A DNA stretch of 64,000 bases from NCBI RefSeq assembly GCF_003605125.1, contig NZ_QPQT01000002.1, positions 248,001 through 312,000 on the forward strand, written 5' to 3'. A program made the translations under genes and the position numbers. Origin of the DNA: Shewanella algidipiscicola. GTDB taxonomy: Bacteria; Pseudomonadota; Gammaproteobacteria; Enterobacterales; Shewanellaceae. Below the pieces are notes generated by a model. It was not told where the DNA came from. It saw only the letters and a list, made by a program, of their open reading frames with translations, and did not search any database. This document shows, one piece after another, positions 1 to 8,469 of this stretch. How positions within the stretch are numbered: position 1 is the first letter of the stretch; every line of letters starts with the position of its first letter.

Positions 1-1
1 G

Positions 2-472
2 TATTTTAATGGTAAAAAAGCCGGCGGCTCGCTCGATTATGTTATCGATTGTATCGATGCGGTAAAACCTAAGGCGGCGCTTATTGCCTGGTGCAAGCGT
101 CAAAAGTTACCCATAGTCACTGTGGGTGGGGCGGGGGGCCAAACGGATCCTACCCAGGTACAGGTAACTGATTTAGCAAAGACCTACCAAGATCCCTTGC
201 TGGCCAAAGTCAGAAATATACTGCGCCGCGAATACCATTTTTCAAAAAATGTGCAGCGCCGCTTTAGTATTGAAGCCGTGTTCTCGACCGAGCAACTGGT
301 TTATCCTCAAGGTGATGGTAGCGTTTGTAATACCAAGGCGACGGCCGAAGGCAGCATGCGTATGGACTGCGCCTCAGGTTTTGGGGCAGTGACTGTCGTG
401 ACTGGTACCTTTGGTTTTGTCGCCGTCAGTCGAGTGCTGAGCAAGCTTGCGGCTAAAACTTATAGTAAGTAA
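2..472 (+). CDS. tcdA: tRNA threonylcarbamoyladenosine dehydratase TcdA, C-terminal part
   Basis: The reading frame is open from the window edge, so the N-terminal half with the E1-like nucleotide-binding domain lies outside. The visible 156 residues match the C-terminal part of the TcdA/CsdL family: the segment LDYVIDCIDAVKPKAAL carries the DxID pattern of the ThiF/MoeB fold, followed by TVGGAGGQTDPT, the RR-x-YHFSKN stretch and a final SxGFGAVTxVTGTFG-like helix. The enzyme acts in the cytoplasm and cyclises t6A37 of ANN-decoding tRNAs to ct6A in an ATP-dependent step. Identification is by family resemblance read from the protein, and is strong. No neighbour supports an operon on the downstream side. 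Confidence 0.85.
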   Translation, partial: YFNGKKAGGSLDYVIDCIDAVKPKAALIAWCKRQKLPIVTVGGAGGQTDPTQVQVTDLAKTYQDPLLAKVRNILRREYHFSKNVQRRFSIEAVFSTEQLVYPQGDGSVCNTKATAEGSMRMDCASGFGAVTVVTGTFGFVAVSRVLSKLAAKTYSK

Positions 473-927
473 AACGGGCTTACGGGGTGATGTTCAGCAA
501 ACTGTTTAACCAGTGATGGCATGGTCAGTGAACGGATGTTACAGATGCTATCAGTATATTGACTGAGTGGGTGTTATAAGCGTCATGTGAATGGTGAATA
601 TTAATCGTATTTCATGGCGTCGCGCTCGCCTATGGCGGTGAAGTGATTGCCGCAAAGGTTAAGGAGGCTATCACTAAGGTTGCTGCCCGAGTGACTTAAG
701 GCGAATAACTCAAGAGCCATTTCGGCCGTCATATAGGCCACATAGCATATAGATAGTACAAGCCTATAAAGTAAAAGCACCTATGGGGGTTGAGTCATCT
801 CGTGGCGCAGTGGGTCTATTTTTAAGTCATGCAACTTTATTTTATTTTGGGCGTTATTCTGCCTATTTCTGGTATCTAATTTGCATTGTCTAAGCTACTG
901 CAGATTTTTTGACACTGGATACTAAAA
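473..927. other. Intergenic stretch with a possible coding remnant
   Basis: This is 455 bases without a credible gene. A short open stretch at about 605-703 (+) encodes an Ala/Lys/Val-rich amphipathic tail ending in KVAARVT and a stop, but it has no start or ribosome site, so it could be the decayed end of a lost gene or chance. The promoter of the downstream membrane protein should lie in the last 100 bases. No clear terminator was found after tcdA. Confidence 0.4.
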
Positions 928-1539
928 ATGGAAAAGTTGAATTTGACTCTTTTTAAGCATGCAACGCCACAGCAAGTGATGTTTAACTTAATCCTATGGC
1001 TAACATTAGTCAGTGCGGCCTTGATGTTTGCCCCTCTGTCGGTGATTAGTGCACTTAAGTTAGAGGGGGTGGTCAATGATAATGCGCACATTATTGGGTT
1101 AGTGCTGCTTCTTGGCGTGGCTTATCTGTTGATGAAGGTTGCTAACTATTTTATTGACGAGGCGATTACTCATCTCAAGGGGAAGCGTACTGTTGAGGTG
1201 ATTGAAAAGAAAGTGTTGTTACTCGATCCGACTGAGCGAGCATTATTACGAGAGTTTTTCTTACAAGGTGAGACTATCTTGACCTTGCCCGAAAATGAAG
1301 CGGCAGTGAAAAGCTTACTCGAGAGCAATATTTTAGAATACTTAGGTAACCAAAAGCATTATGCGATTCAAGGGCCCACTGCCGATTATAAAATATCAAT
1401 GGCCGCCAGAAGCCACCTTAACCGCCAAGTGCTACGCTTGCCGCAAGGTGAGCCAAATCAAGAGCAGATCCAGTTGTTGATGAAAGCGAGACCACACTTT
1501 ATTCACAGCATGGTGCCAAGCCGTAAACACGCAGCTTAA
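928..1539 (+). CDS. SieB-family (superinfection exclusion B-like) membrane protein
   Basis: The 203-aa protein has two hydrophobic segments near residues 18-42 and 53-72, followed by a soluble domain with the pattern LLDPTERALLREFFLQG and LPENEAAVKSLLESNILEYLG. That arrangement matches chromosomal proteins assigned to the SieB family (known from phage P22 superinfection exclusion). Most chromosomal members have no demonstrated antiphage role, so the function here is unknown. It stands alone between tcdA and a terminator at 1560. The start ATG follows a weak GGAT element. Family assignment is from memory of the conserved pattern and is moderately sure. Confidence 0.65.
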   Translation: MEKLNLTLFKHATPQQVMFNLILWLTLVSAALMFAPLSVISALKLEGVVNDNAHIIGLVLLLGVAYLLMKVANYFIDEAITHLKGKRTVEVIEKKVLLLDPTERALLREFFLQGETILTLPENEAAVKSLLESNILEYLGNQKHYAIQGPTADYKISMAARSHLNRQVLRLPQGEPNQEQIQLLMKARPHFIHSMVPSRKHAA

Positions 1540-1559
1540 GTTATTGCGGTATAAAAAAA

Positions 1560-1583
1560 GAGGGGGCTTGAGCCCCCTTTGCA
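1560..1583 (+). terminator. Rho-independent terminator after the SieB-like gene
   Basis: A GGGGGC/GCCCCC stem at 1562-1577 sits 20 bases after the stop codon, preceded by an A-run and followed by TTT. It may work in both directions because the minus-strand DUF3149 gene converges on it. Confidence 0.75.
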
Positions 1584-1623
1584 TTAGAAATGTGTATTAA
1601 CACTGAGCCTTAAAAAGCCCTAT

Positions 1624-1752
1624 CTATTCTGGTTTTGACTTCGATATAAACAGCCACATGATGTATGACATTATTCCAATGGTGGTAAAGATAACCAACA
1701 TAGACATTAAACCAATGGGGTTGCCGAACATTAAATCTAACCAAAATGCCAT
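1624..1752 (-). CDS. DUF3149 small membrane protein (42 aa)
   Basis: The ATG at 1752 is preceded by a GAGGA ribosome site eight bases upstream. The product begins MAFWLDLMFGNPIGL and continues with one hydrophobic span (about residues 13-37) ending in a short basic-acidic tail SKSKPE. The WLDLMFGNPxGL start is the hallmark of the DUF3149 family, short single-span proteins common in Shewanella, Vibrio and relatives. No function is established. A site resembling the FNR/EtrA consensus lies 73 bases upstream of the start, which suggests oxygen-linked control. The small size explains why gene finders may miss it. Confidence 0.8.
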   Translation of the reverse strand: MAFWLDLMFGNPIGLMSMLVIFTTIGIMSYIMWLFISKSKPE

Positions 1753-1824
1753 TTGAGAAGTCCTCTTTCGCAGATGTTTATAAAGATGTCATGGCTAAAT
1801 TAGCGCTATTAGATGTGATTTATG

Positions 1825-1838
1825 CTGATCTTGATCAA
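1825..1838 (-). promoter_or_regulatory. FNR/EtrA-like site upstream of the DUF3149 gene
   Basis: CTGAT-cttg-ATCAA matches the FNR consensus TTGAT-N4-ATCAA at nine of ten positions. It lies 73-86 bases upstream of the DUF3149 start, a distance compatible with a class II activator site. The site is seen; the regulator is inferred. Confidence 0.5.
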
Positions 1839-1991
1839 TTAATGATGTCAAAGCATTTCTAATCTGCAATGATTTGGTTAAATCTGTGCTGGCGATCGCC
1901 TTATTTTGCCTCCAATCCACCATTTAAGTTTCTGTTCATAAGCCATGCGGCTGAAATTTATCCACTCGACCATTAATCGTGTTCAAAAGAC

Positions 1992-2019
1992 TTGCCATTG
2001 GCTAAAGCGAAGGTATAAT
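1992..2019 (+). promoter_or_regulatory. Sigma-70 promoter of the tRNA-Leu genes
   Basis: TTGCCA at 1992-1997, a 16-base spacer and a perfect TATAAT at 2014-2019 place the start of transcription near 2026, about 40 bases before the first tRNA. Confidence 0.7.
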
Positions 2020-2067
2020 TCGCTTCACTTGCTCAGCAGAGATGTTTTAGCAAGGTCTATTTGATAA

Positions 2068-2152
2068 GCCGGAGTGGTGGAATTGGTAGACACGACGGAT
2101 TCAAAATCCGTTTCCTTCGGGAGTGACGGTTCAAGTCCGTCCTTCGGTACCA
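2068..2152 (+). tRNA. tRNA-Leu(CAA)
   Basis: The 85-nt cloverleaf has the acceptor GCCGGAG pairing with CTTCGGT, an encoded CCA end, the class II variable arm typical of tRNA-Leu, and the anticodon stem ACGGA/TCCGT around the loop TTCAAAA, giving anticodon CAA for UUG codons. The T-loop GTTCAAGTC is present. Confidence 0.93.
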
Positions 2153-2180
2153 TTATCAAATACTCTCATAGAGAGATAAG

Positions 2181-2207
2181 AAACCTGCTCTGTGGCAGGT
2201 TTTTTTG
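2181..2207 (+). terminator. Terminator between the two tRNA-Leu genes
   Basis: CCTGC-tctgtg-GCAGG followed by seven T residues, 30 bases after the first tRNA. Confidence 0.8.
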
Positions 2208-2218
2208 TCAATGACATT

Positions 2219-2305
2219 GCAGATGTGGTGGAATTGGTAGACACGCTAGCTTCAGGTGCTAGTGGCCTAACGGTCGTGCGAGTTCAAGTCTCGCCATCTG
2301 TACCA
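2219..2305 (+). tRNA. tRNA-Leu(CAG)
   Basis: The 87-nt cloverleaf has the acceptor GCAGATG pairing with CATCTGT, an encoded CCA, a long variable arm, and the anticodon stem CTAGC/GCTAG around TTCAGGT, giving anticodon CAG for CUG codons. It shares the D-arm sequence of the preceding tRNA-Leu. Confidence 0.93.
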
Positions 2306-2326
2306 AATTGATCGATGAGAGACATT

Positions 2327-2352
2327 AGCCTGCTTTATAGCAGGTTTTTTTA
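2327..2352 (+). terminator. Terminator after tRNA-Leu(CAG)
   Basis: CCTGC-tttata-GCAGG followed by a run of seven T residues. The stem is the same as in the terminator after the first tRNA, which suggests tandem duplication of a tRNA-terminator unit. Confidence 0.8.
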
Positions 2353-2441
2353 TGCCTGCAATTTGAGCATGTCGATGCGAAACATAAGAAAGCAGGCTAG
2401 GCCCACCTTCTTATGTTGTTTAAGTTAGTACAGTCTAGGTA

Positions 2442-3536
2442 TTAGCTTTGTAGTATCTTCAGTGGCAGACTGAGCATCTCGTCGCCGCTACCGGCAAAAT
2501 ACCAGATGATAGCCACTAACGCGCCCACGGTTAACAGATACCAAATCGCCGAGAAGAGTTGCCCATATCTGTCTAACGGCAGTAGGTGGCTCTGATGGCG
2601 TGTTTTCCATTCAAATACTATCTCCATGCTGCCAATTAACAGCAAGAAACCTAGCAGTGCTAAACCTAATGTGTAGCTAATAAACACGCCAATTGCGGCG
2701 CCAGCGATACAGGCCATCAGTCCCAGCGTGCTGTTCATCGAAAAGCTGATGCTTTTAAGAATATGACCGCCATCTAAGGGCAAAATAGGTAACAGGTTAA
2801 ATAGGTTTAGTAGTGCATTAAAGGCCGCTAGTCCGGCAAAAAAGATATTGCCGGTGACCCAGTAAACCAATAAGGATGCCAGCGACATCAATAGGCCGAA
2901 GGTGGGCCCCATGATAGAAATCACCACATCTTGCCAACGAGTATTGATTTTTTCGTCACTAAGCGCCAAGCCGCCCATAAAAGGAATAAGGTAAATCCCT
3001 TTAGTTTTCATGCCAAAATATTGCATGGCGCGGATATGGCCATATTCATGAAACACCAAGCAGGCGATAAGCGCCATGGCAAATTGGAACGAAAATAGCC
3101 AAGAGTATGCGGCCACACTGGCGCCAGCGAGTACCACTTTGATCACTTTGGCACTCTTAAATAATTTAAATCCCAATGAACCTAAGCCAACCCAGCTAAA
3201 TTGTGGTTTGGCTTTTATCGGTTGTACCGGCGTTTGTTGTTCTATGTCTTTGCTGTTACGGCTGCCTTGAATGATGAGGTCATCATCTTTTAACAGACTG
3301 TATTCTAGATGAAAAGGTTGCCATGCTAAGTCGATAGAAAGCGTGATGGTGATGCTTGGCTGGTCATCATCCGATGGACTTTTTAGTTCAAACTGATGCT
3401 GTTTTAAGCCTTCATTGTTGGCTGATGCTGGTAGTGCCGACACTAATTGTCCACCCCAATACAGTTGTTGCCAGCCTGCCATTGAGCCTTCTAATCTTAG
3501 TTCTTTACCCAAACACTCTATCTTAAGGAGTTCCAC
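2442..3536 (-). CDS. M50-family site-2 zinc metalloprotease
   Basis: The 364-aa polytopic membrane protein has the zinc-binding HEYGH motif at residues 163-167 and the second-shell motif NLLPILPLDGGH with Asp255 near 248-258, the two signatures of intramembrane M50 proteases. About 110 N-terminal residues form a soluble, probably beta-rich domain before the first membrane segment, and the C-terminus has two more spans. Relatives cleave membrane-embedded substrates inside the bilayer; the substrate here is unknown. The start is a GTG at 3536 behind a weak TGAGA element. It is not linked to rseP-type genes, so it is a separate group from RseP. Confidence 0.8.
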   Translation of the reverse strand: MELLKIECLGKELRLEGSMAGWQQLYWGGQLVSALPASANNEGLKQHQFELKSPSDDDQPSITITLSIDLAWQPFHLEYSLLKDDDLIIQGSRNSKDIEQQTPVQPIKAKPQFSWVGLGSLGFKLFKSAKVIKVVLAGASVAAYSWLFSFQFAMALIACLVFHEYGHIRAMQYFGMKTKGIYLIPFMGGLALSDEKINTRWQDVVISIMGPTFGLLMSLASLLVYWVTGNIFFAGLAAFNALLNLFNLLPILPLDGGHILKSISFSMNSTLGLMACIAGAAIGVFISYTLGLALLGFLLLIGSMEIVFEWKTRHQSHLLPLDRYGQLFSAIWYLLTVGALVAIIWYFAGSGDEMLSLPLKILQS

Positions 3537-3572
3537 ATTATATCTCAGTTGATTAGCATCATATGGGGCGAA

Positions 3573-3610
3573 TTATGCCTGTAAACGCCTTAAAAATGAA
3601 ACAGGCATAA
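3573..3610. repeat. Inverted repeat between the DUF342 and M50 genes
   Basis: TTATGCCTGT at 3573-3582 and its perfect complement at 3601-3610 enclose an 18-base loop. There is no T-run on the minus strand, so it is a poor terminator. A related TTATACCTGT occurs about ten bases further on. Confidence 0.4.
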
Positions 3611-3649
3611 CATTAAGTTATACCTGTGAATGATGGGGCGTTGGGGCGC

Positions 3650-5329
3650 TTAATGGCGGTTATAGTCGAAGCTTATCTCTTGATTATGATTCGTGACAAT
3701 ACAGAAGCCGTGTTCGCGCTGAGTTCGCTGGTGGGCAGGACCTATGTGTAGTTCGACATTAGCAAAAATATGTTTACCAGCCTCGACCCGATATTGCCGA
3801 TAGTAATCTTCTACTTCTTGCTCTAGTAAGTTGTATTCAACCTCCTCACGGGCGCATTCGGCGGCAATGCGACGCTTCTCTTCCAGCATCCCTTTGACTT
3901 GTTCAACCATCAATTCATCATCTTGCCAAGTTGCTTTCGGTGGCAACTTGTTTAGCCTCGACTCAATGTTGAGCCTAGCGACCACCATCTGTTTAATGCC
4001 GTGATCCAACTGTTTTAATGTTTCTTTCAGGTCACCTAAGTGCATAGCGCAATAGATTTCTGTTTTGGTGCCCGCAGTAGCGCCGATAATTACCGCCTTA
4101 ATGCCTTTATTGGCTTTGGCTATGCCGCCGACTAAGTCGCCTCGACGGCCATTGGCGTCACTGACGGTGAGCCTTGATTGGGTTTCCGTATGGCTATGCA
4201 GCAGTTGTTTGGTGATCAGGATATCTTTGTCGGCCGTTAAATTAGAATATTGCACAAATTGCGCCGAGATCTGCCCCTTAGCTTCTAAGGTGGTCGAAAG
4301 TTGCTCATCCTTAAGCTGACGGCCGATCACCCCTTTGCTGACGGTGATATCCCCTTGGGCATTGAGATAGGCGGAGTCGACAAAGCCCATGACGGTTATA
4401 TCGCCACTGCTTTTTACGACCATACCTTCATGGACGTCACCTGTGATTAAGATGCTGCCTTTAAAATCGACATTACCATAGCCTATATCGACATCTTTTA
4501 TTTGCAAAACATCATCGACCTGCATGCCGTTACTGGTTTCGACTGGCTGGCCAGCCACGCTAGCGATGAGGGTATTACTATCATGTTTCAAGAAGCTAGT
4601 ACCATTACCGGCAACCATTTTGATATCTTTACCCGCCGCAGGCTGTAGCTTATCGCCATTGACTTTGTAACCGGCAGAGCCGTTAGTTGCAGGTGTTTTA
4701 ACCATTAACACGTCATTCGGTTTGACCATGATGACGGCACCGAGATTACGCATATCGACGGTGCCATCTTCGCGTTTTTGCGGTTGCAGTAAGCGCTCTC
4801 GGGCCAGAGGCACTTTACGCTCAATGCTGGCGTGGGTACCGTTAATTGCCGGCTTACCATTGGCAATCACTTCGGTGCACTGCTCCCCTGGGCGTAGCTG
4901 GGCTAATTGCTGCAGTGCTGATTGGATTTTTAGCTTGCTTAACCCCATGCAGATGGCGTGTTTTTTTAATGCATTAAGAATATCGGGCAAGGTGATCTCC
5001 TTACCACCCCATGCTGCGGTGAGTGTCATGGCGGCACTCATCTTGTCGTCGGCGATCTTGAATTCAAGTTTACCATCACGGCGCTCGGCAATATTAAACC
5101 GTTGTGGCTTGTGGCCATCATCTTGACCGATAAGTTGGTTGACTTGTATGACCGCTTTGTCGATAACAGGTTTAAGTGGATATAGCTTGGTGAATTCACC
5201 TAGCGAAAGTAGCTGGTTAATCATTTCTACGGAAATGGGGCCATGGATAGCCGGGGTCACTTTGAGTTGAGCTAATGTACCATCACTACTTAGTTCGATT
5301 AGTTCAGGGGACAGCATAAGTGTTTCCAC
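3650..5329 (-). CDS. DUF342 / FapA-family protein
   Basis: The 559-aa protein has the DUF342 layout: an N-terminal variable region, a central beta-solenoid-like domain (about residues 180-400) rich in short DV/GDI repeats such as GNVDFKGSILITGDVHEGM, and a C-terminal coiled coil (about 430-510). The family is often labelled FapA, which here means a flagellar-assembly/polymer-forming relative and is unrelated to the functional-amyloid FapA. Members occur near flagellar or cell-surface genes, but the role is not settled. The start is a GTG at 5329 with AAGAG seven bases upstream; an in-frame ATG at 5317 is an alternative. It appears to be a single-gene unit. Confidence 0.75.
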   Translation of the reverse strand: METLMLSPELIELSSDGTLAQLKVTPAIHGPISVEMINQLLSLGEFTKLYPLKPVIDKAVIQVNQLIGQDDGHKPQRFNIAERRDGKLEFKIADDKMSAAMTLTAAWGGKEITLPDILNALKKHAICMGLSKLKIQSALQQLAQLRPGEQCTEVIANGKPAINGTHASIERKVPLARERLLQPQKREDGTVDMRNLGAVIMVKPNDVLMVKTPATNGSAGYKVNGDKLQPAAGKDIKMVAGNGTSFLKHDSNTLIASVAGQPVETSNGMQVDDVLQIKDVDIGYGNVDFKGSILITGDVHEGMVVKSSGDITVMGFVDSAYLNAQGDITVSKGVIGRQLKDEQLSTTLEAKGQISAQFVQYSNLTADKDILITKQLLHSHTETQSRLTVSDANGRRGDLVGGIAKANKGIKAVIIGATAGTKTEIYCAMHLGDLKETLKQLDHGIKQMVVARLNIESRLNKLPPKATWQDDELMVEQVKGMLEEKRRIAAECAREEVEYNLLEQEVEDYYRQYRVEAGKHIFANVELHIGPAHQRTQREHGFCIVTNHNQEISFDYNRH

Positions 5330-5540
5330 AAGTTGACTCTTATAATTAGTCTCTTGAGTATAACAGCATAAAGTTTAGCCGATGAAGCCTTTATTTACTA
5401 AGTATTGAGCTGGGTCGCGCTACATTAATCAAATTAAATCATTGGATTATTTAGTAATGCGGCCCGATGGCTTTGGTGGAGGATTATGCTTTTCGGCGGT
5501 TAGTCGGGTGTGCTTTACAGTAACAGACACTAGGTTGTAG

Positions 5541-5570
5541 TAAAAAAAACAGGCGACGGTTGTCGCCTGG
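5541..5570 (-). terminator. Terminator of rsmC
   Basis: CAGGCGAC (5550-5557) pairs with GTCGCCTG (5562-5569) around GGTT. On the minus strand the stem is followed by eight T residues, as expected 36 bases beyond the rsmC stop. Confidence 0.85.
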
Positions 5571-5605
5571 CTTGTTTATGTATTTACATCATTGCCGACA
5601 AGGGG

Positions 5606-6631
5606 TTAGCTGCGCTGCGAGTACACCTTGTACTTGTTGTTTTCTGCGCTGACATTGACGCCCTTAAAAGTGCTAGCAATAGCCTCGCTATAGGGCAGGT
5701 GGCGATTGGCCACGATATGCCATTGACCACCGCGGGTGAGTTTTTGGGCGCTATCTTGTACAAATTGCGTCGCGATATTCGTAGTGTGATGTAAGCCATC
5801 ATGAAACGGGGGATTAGAGATAATCGCGTCAAATTGCCCCTGGGTTTGTGCTAAACCATCTGATGGATAGACTTTAGCTGTCATATTATTAGCTGCGAGT
5901 GTGAGCTCACATGAGGCCAGCGCCATGGCGTTAATATCGACACATTCCATAGTGATAGCGGGATCTGACTTGAGTAAGGCGGCGCTAATCACACCTGCAC
6001 CGCAGCCGAAATCGAGCACTCTACCCGAGAGTCTCGGCAGATGTTCAAGCAATAATTTCGTGCCGTCATCTAAGCGTTTTTCGCTAAATACCCCCACCAA
6101 GTTACAGATGGTTAATGCGCCTTGCGGAGTATCGAGTGTATAGCGACTGACCCAATCATTGAGGTTCATTTTTGGTGCAACTTCTATTAGCTCGGCGCTA
6201 AATAACAAACAGTGACGAGCATTATCAAGTTTACTCGCGGCATCAAAGTAGTTTGGCAGCTGTTTTGTTAGTGAGCGCACTCCGCCTTTGTTTTCACCCA
6301 CCACGAGCAGTTGACCACCCTGTTTAAGATGCAGGCCGGCCAAATTCAGCAGGTAAGGGGCTAAGCTTTTAGACTTGGGATAAAACAGCACCACACAATC
6401 GAAACGTTCATCATTAGCCATTTGATGGCCAAAATGCAGTTGCAACTTCGCTGATTCATAGGGTAATAGTTGTAAATGGTGATTGAAATCCAGTGCTAAG
6501 GTGCTGACCGTGTTCGCGACGCTCTGTAGCTCTTTTGCTAATAGGTCACCTTCAATGTTGAGCAGTAAAACATCTTTTGATTTAAGTAGATCACTGTTTC
6601 TTTCGATCAGTTTTGATGGATTAGATAGCAC
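5606..6631 (-). CDS. rsmC: 16S rRNA (guanine1207-N2)-methyltransferase RsmC
   Basis: The 341-aa protein (E. coli RsmC 343) has a degenerate N-terminal methyltransferase-like half and a catalytic C-terminal half with the SAM-binding motif [16 protein letters not shown] near residues 200-215 and the NPPF active-site motif in ISNPPFHDG near 270. It methylates G1207 of 16S rRNA in the assembled 30S subunit. The start is a GTG at 6631 at the position expected for the family; the ribosome site is weak. It is monocistronic with its own terminator. Confidence 0.92.
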   Translation of the reverse strand: MLSNPSKLIERNSDLLKSKDVLLLNIEGDLLAKELQSVANTVSTLALDFNHHLQLLPYESAKLQLHFGHQMANDERFDCVVLFYPKSKSLAPYLLNLAGLHLKQGGQLLVVGENKGGVRSLTKQLPNYFDAASKLDNARHCLLFSAELIEVAPKMNLNDWVSRYTLDTPQGALTICNLVGVFSEKRLDDGTKLLLEHLPRLSGRVLDFGCGAGVISAALLKSDPAITMECVDINAMALASCELTLAANNMTAKVYPSDGLAQTQGQFDAIISNPPFHDGLHHTTNIATQFVQDSAQKLTRGGQWHIVANRHLPYSEAIASTFKGVNVSAENNKYKVYSQRS

Positions 6632-7023
6632 GAATAACCAATATCATAGGGAAAATTTGCTTTGATTATATCCCATGGGTAGAGATTATAAGTAATCATT
6701 TTATTCTGCTTTCGAGCTGATTTTTGTCTAACCTATTAATTATATAGAGTTAAGTCTATTTTAGTCTGGAGTAGCGACTTGTTAATGCTTGGCATCTTGC
6801 TGCTTCACCATCATCTATACCTTGTGCTTGGAGTATAAATTGAAGGTGGTGATTAATCGTCACTTGCTGATATCTGGCACATATTGCGTACGCACTTAAC
6901 CATGCTGCACGCCAGCATTAGGCTGCCAACGCCAAGTTCAGCACTTAAGCCCTTATGTATTTCGCCAACTTAAGCCGTAAAGTTAAGCACATTAAGGGCT
7001 AATCGCGTTGTGGTAAGTGCTTG
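6632..7023. other. Intergenic region between rsmC and the alkaline phosphatase
   Basis: No gene is supported in these 392 bases. An imperfect inverted repeat, AGCCCTTA near 6949-6956 against TAAGGGCT near 6993-7000, lies 25-75 bases past the phosphatase stop and may act as its terminator, though it lacks a T-run. The first part should carry the rsmC promoter. Confidence 0.4.
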
Positions 7024-8457
7024 TTACTGGGTGAGCGTGGCATTCATGGCGCTAGGCTTTTGTGTTAATGATTGGCCTTTGGGCTCTTGGCTTACCCCTG
7101 TTATCTTTGTCGCTTTTGGAGCGTCTTGATTTTGGGATTGTTGGGCTGGTATCACCTTGGGTAATAGGCTGATTATTTTGTTGGCGATATCGGTATTATC
7201 TTGATAACCAGAAAATAGGCTTGCCGCAGGGCCTGTGGCAAAGACTTGCACGTCCATGCCTGTATGACCATCGGTTGTCCAGCCAGTGTTAGAGCGGGTA
7301 TCGATAAGGCGTTTAATGGCGTTATCGAGTACCTTGTGGCCTTGCATCCGAGCATTTGCCAGTTGGCGAGTCTCGGATTCATTCAGTGATAAACCCAAGC
7401 GACTTTCAACTACGGTGCGCCAGTCATCGGCGGCTATGGCCTCGGTGGCAATCGTCGTAGGGCTGGCACTTATATTACGTAATACTTGGCTGTCCCAGCG
7501 ATAGTCACCATTAGCACCTATCGATAACCCTCCCGTATTGTGATCGGCCGTCACCACTAACAAGGTGTCCTTGTGGTTACGAATGTATTGCTCAACCACC
7601 TCTATGGCTCTGGCAAATTCATGCATCTCCGCCATTGCGCTAGCAATATCCTTGTTATGGCCGGCCCAGTCGATAAGGCTGCCCTCGACTAATAAGACAA
7701 AACCTTGCTGATTAGTTGAGAGTAATTCAAGGGCTTTACTTGTCATCAGGCTAAGACGATTGGCCTCAGGCTCATCAATCGCCCAGGGTAATTGCACATC
7801 GGCAAAGAGCCCAATGACCTTAGGTTGCGTTACCTGTGAGAGTTGGCTGAAATCGGCAAGATAATGATAGCCCTTAGCTTCAAACTCTTTAATGAGGGCG
7901 GCTGGAAAATACTTTTTCCCACCGCCAAGCAGGACATCTGCATCGGTATTGAGGTAGCTTTTGGCTAATGCTTGGTAGTTGCGGCGACTCTCGTTGTGGC
8001 TCAAAAAGGCGGCGGGGGTGGCGTGGTTGATTTGCGAGGTGACCGCCACGCCAGTACTCATATGGCGTTTTTTCGCCAGCTCCATGATGGTATCAATGGG
8101 TTGCTTATCGGTATCGACCGATATAGCGCCATTATAACTTTTGACCCCAGTCGCCAATGCGGTGGCCGCGGCGGCGGAATCGGTTACCACGCCGCTCACC
8201 GCTGCCGGATAAGTACTGGCACTGCCGATGGCGAGGCGATCGAACACAGTCTGCTCAACCTCTTGAGTGTTAGGATTATCCTGATAATAACGGTAGGCGC
8301 TGGTATAAGCAGGCCCCATCCCATCACCGATCATGATCACGATATTTTTAGGACGGCTAGGTGCCGCCTCTGGCGATAATGGATTGGCACTTATCATGCT
8401 GCTGTGCAGCAGCGCCGCAGCAAGTGAGCAGGTGGCTATAAGCGTTGATAACTTCAT
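7024..8457 (-). CDS. Periplasmic alkaline phosphatase (PhoA superfamily)
   Basis: The 477-aa product starts with a signal peptide (hydrophobic residues 5-20, cleavage probably after ISA). The core shows the metal site IMIGDGMG (Asp45) and the nucleophile motif VTDSAAAAT (Ser94), then TADHNTGG near 300 and a DGHTGMDV segment near 393 for zinc ligands. It hydrolyses phosphomonoesters in the periplasm. The second ATG of the ATGATG start fits the GGAG ribosome site better. It begins 12 bases after gshB and is probably co-transcribed with rsmE-gshB. No PHO box is evident between them, so phosphate control is uncertain. The C-terminal tail of about 40 residues is low complexity. Confidence 0.88.
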   Translation of the reverse strand: MKLSTLIATCSLAAALLHSSMISANPLSPEAAPSRPKNIVIMIGDGMGPAYTSAYRYYQDNPNTQEVEQTVFDRLAIGSASTYPAAVSGVVTDSAAAATALATGVKSYNGAISVDTDKQPIDTIMELAKKRHMSTGVAVTSQINHATPAAFLSHNESRRNYQALAKSYLNTDADVLLGGGKKYFPAALIKEFEAKGYHYLADFSQLSQVTQPKVIGLFADVQLPWAIDEPEANRLSLMTSKALELLSTNQQGFVLLVEGSLIDWAGHNKDIASAMAEMHEFARAIEVVEQYIRNHKDTLLVVTADHNTGGLSIGANGDYRWDSQVLRNISASPTTIATEAIAADDWRTVVESRLGLSLNESETRQLANARMQGHKVLDNAIKRLIDTRSNTGWTTDGHTGMDVQVFATGPAASLFSGYQDNTDIANKIISLLPKVIPAQQSQNQDAPKATKITGVSQEPKGQSLTQKPSAMNATLTQ

Positions 8458-8469
8458 CATGGCTCCAGG

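Noticed and set aside
4722-5126. 134-codon plus-strand frame inside the DUF342 gene
   Set aside because: Antisense to a well-supported gene, with no domain or ribosome site.
3650-5329. The DUF342 protein as the missing FapA of the amyloid locus
   Set aside because: The shared name is a coincidence: DUF342/FapA is a polymer-forming family unrelated to the amyloid chaperone FapA, and it lies 8 kb away on the other strand.
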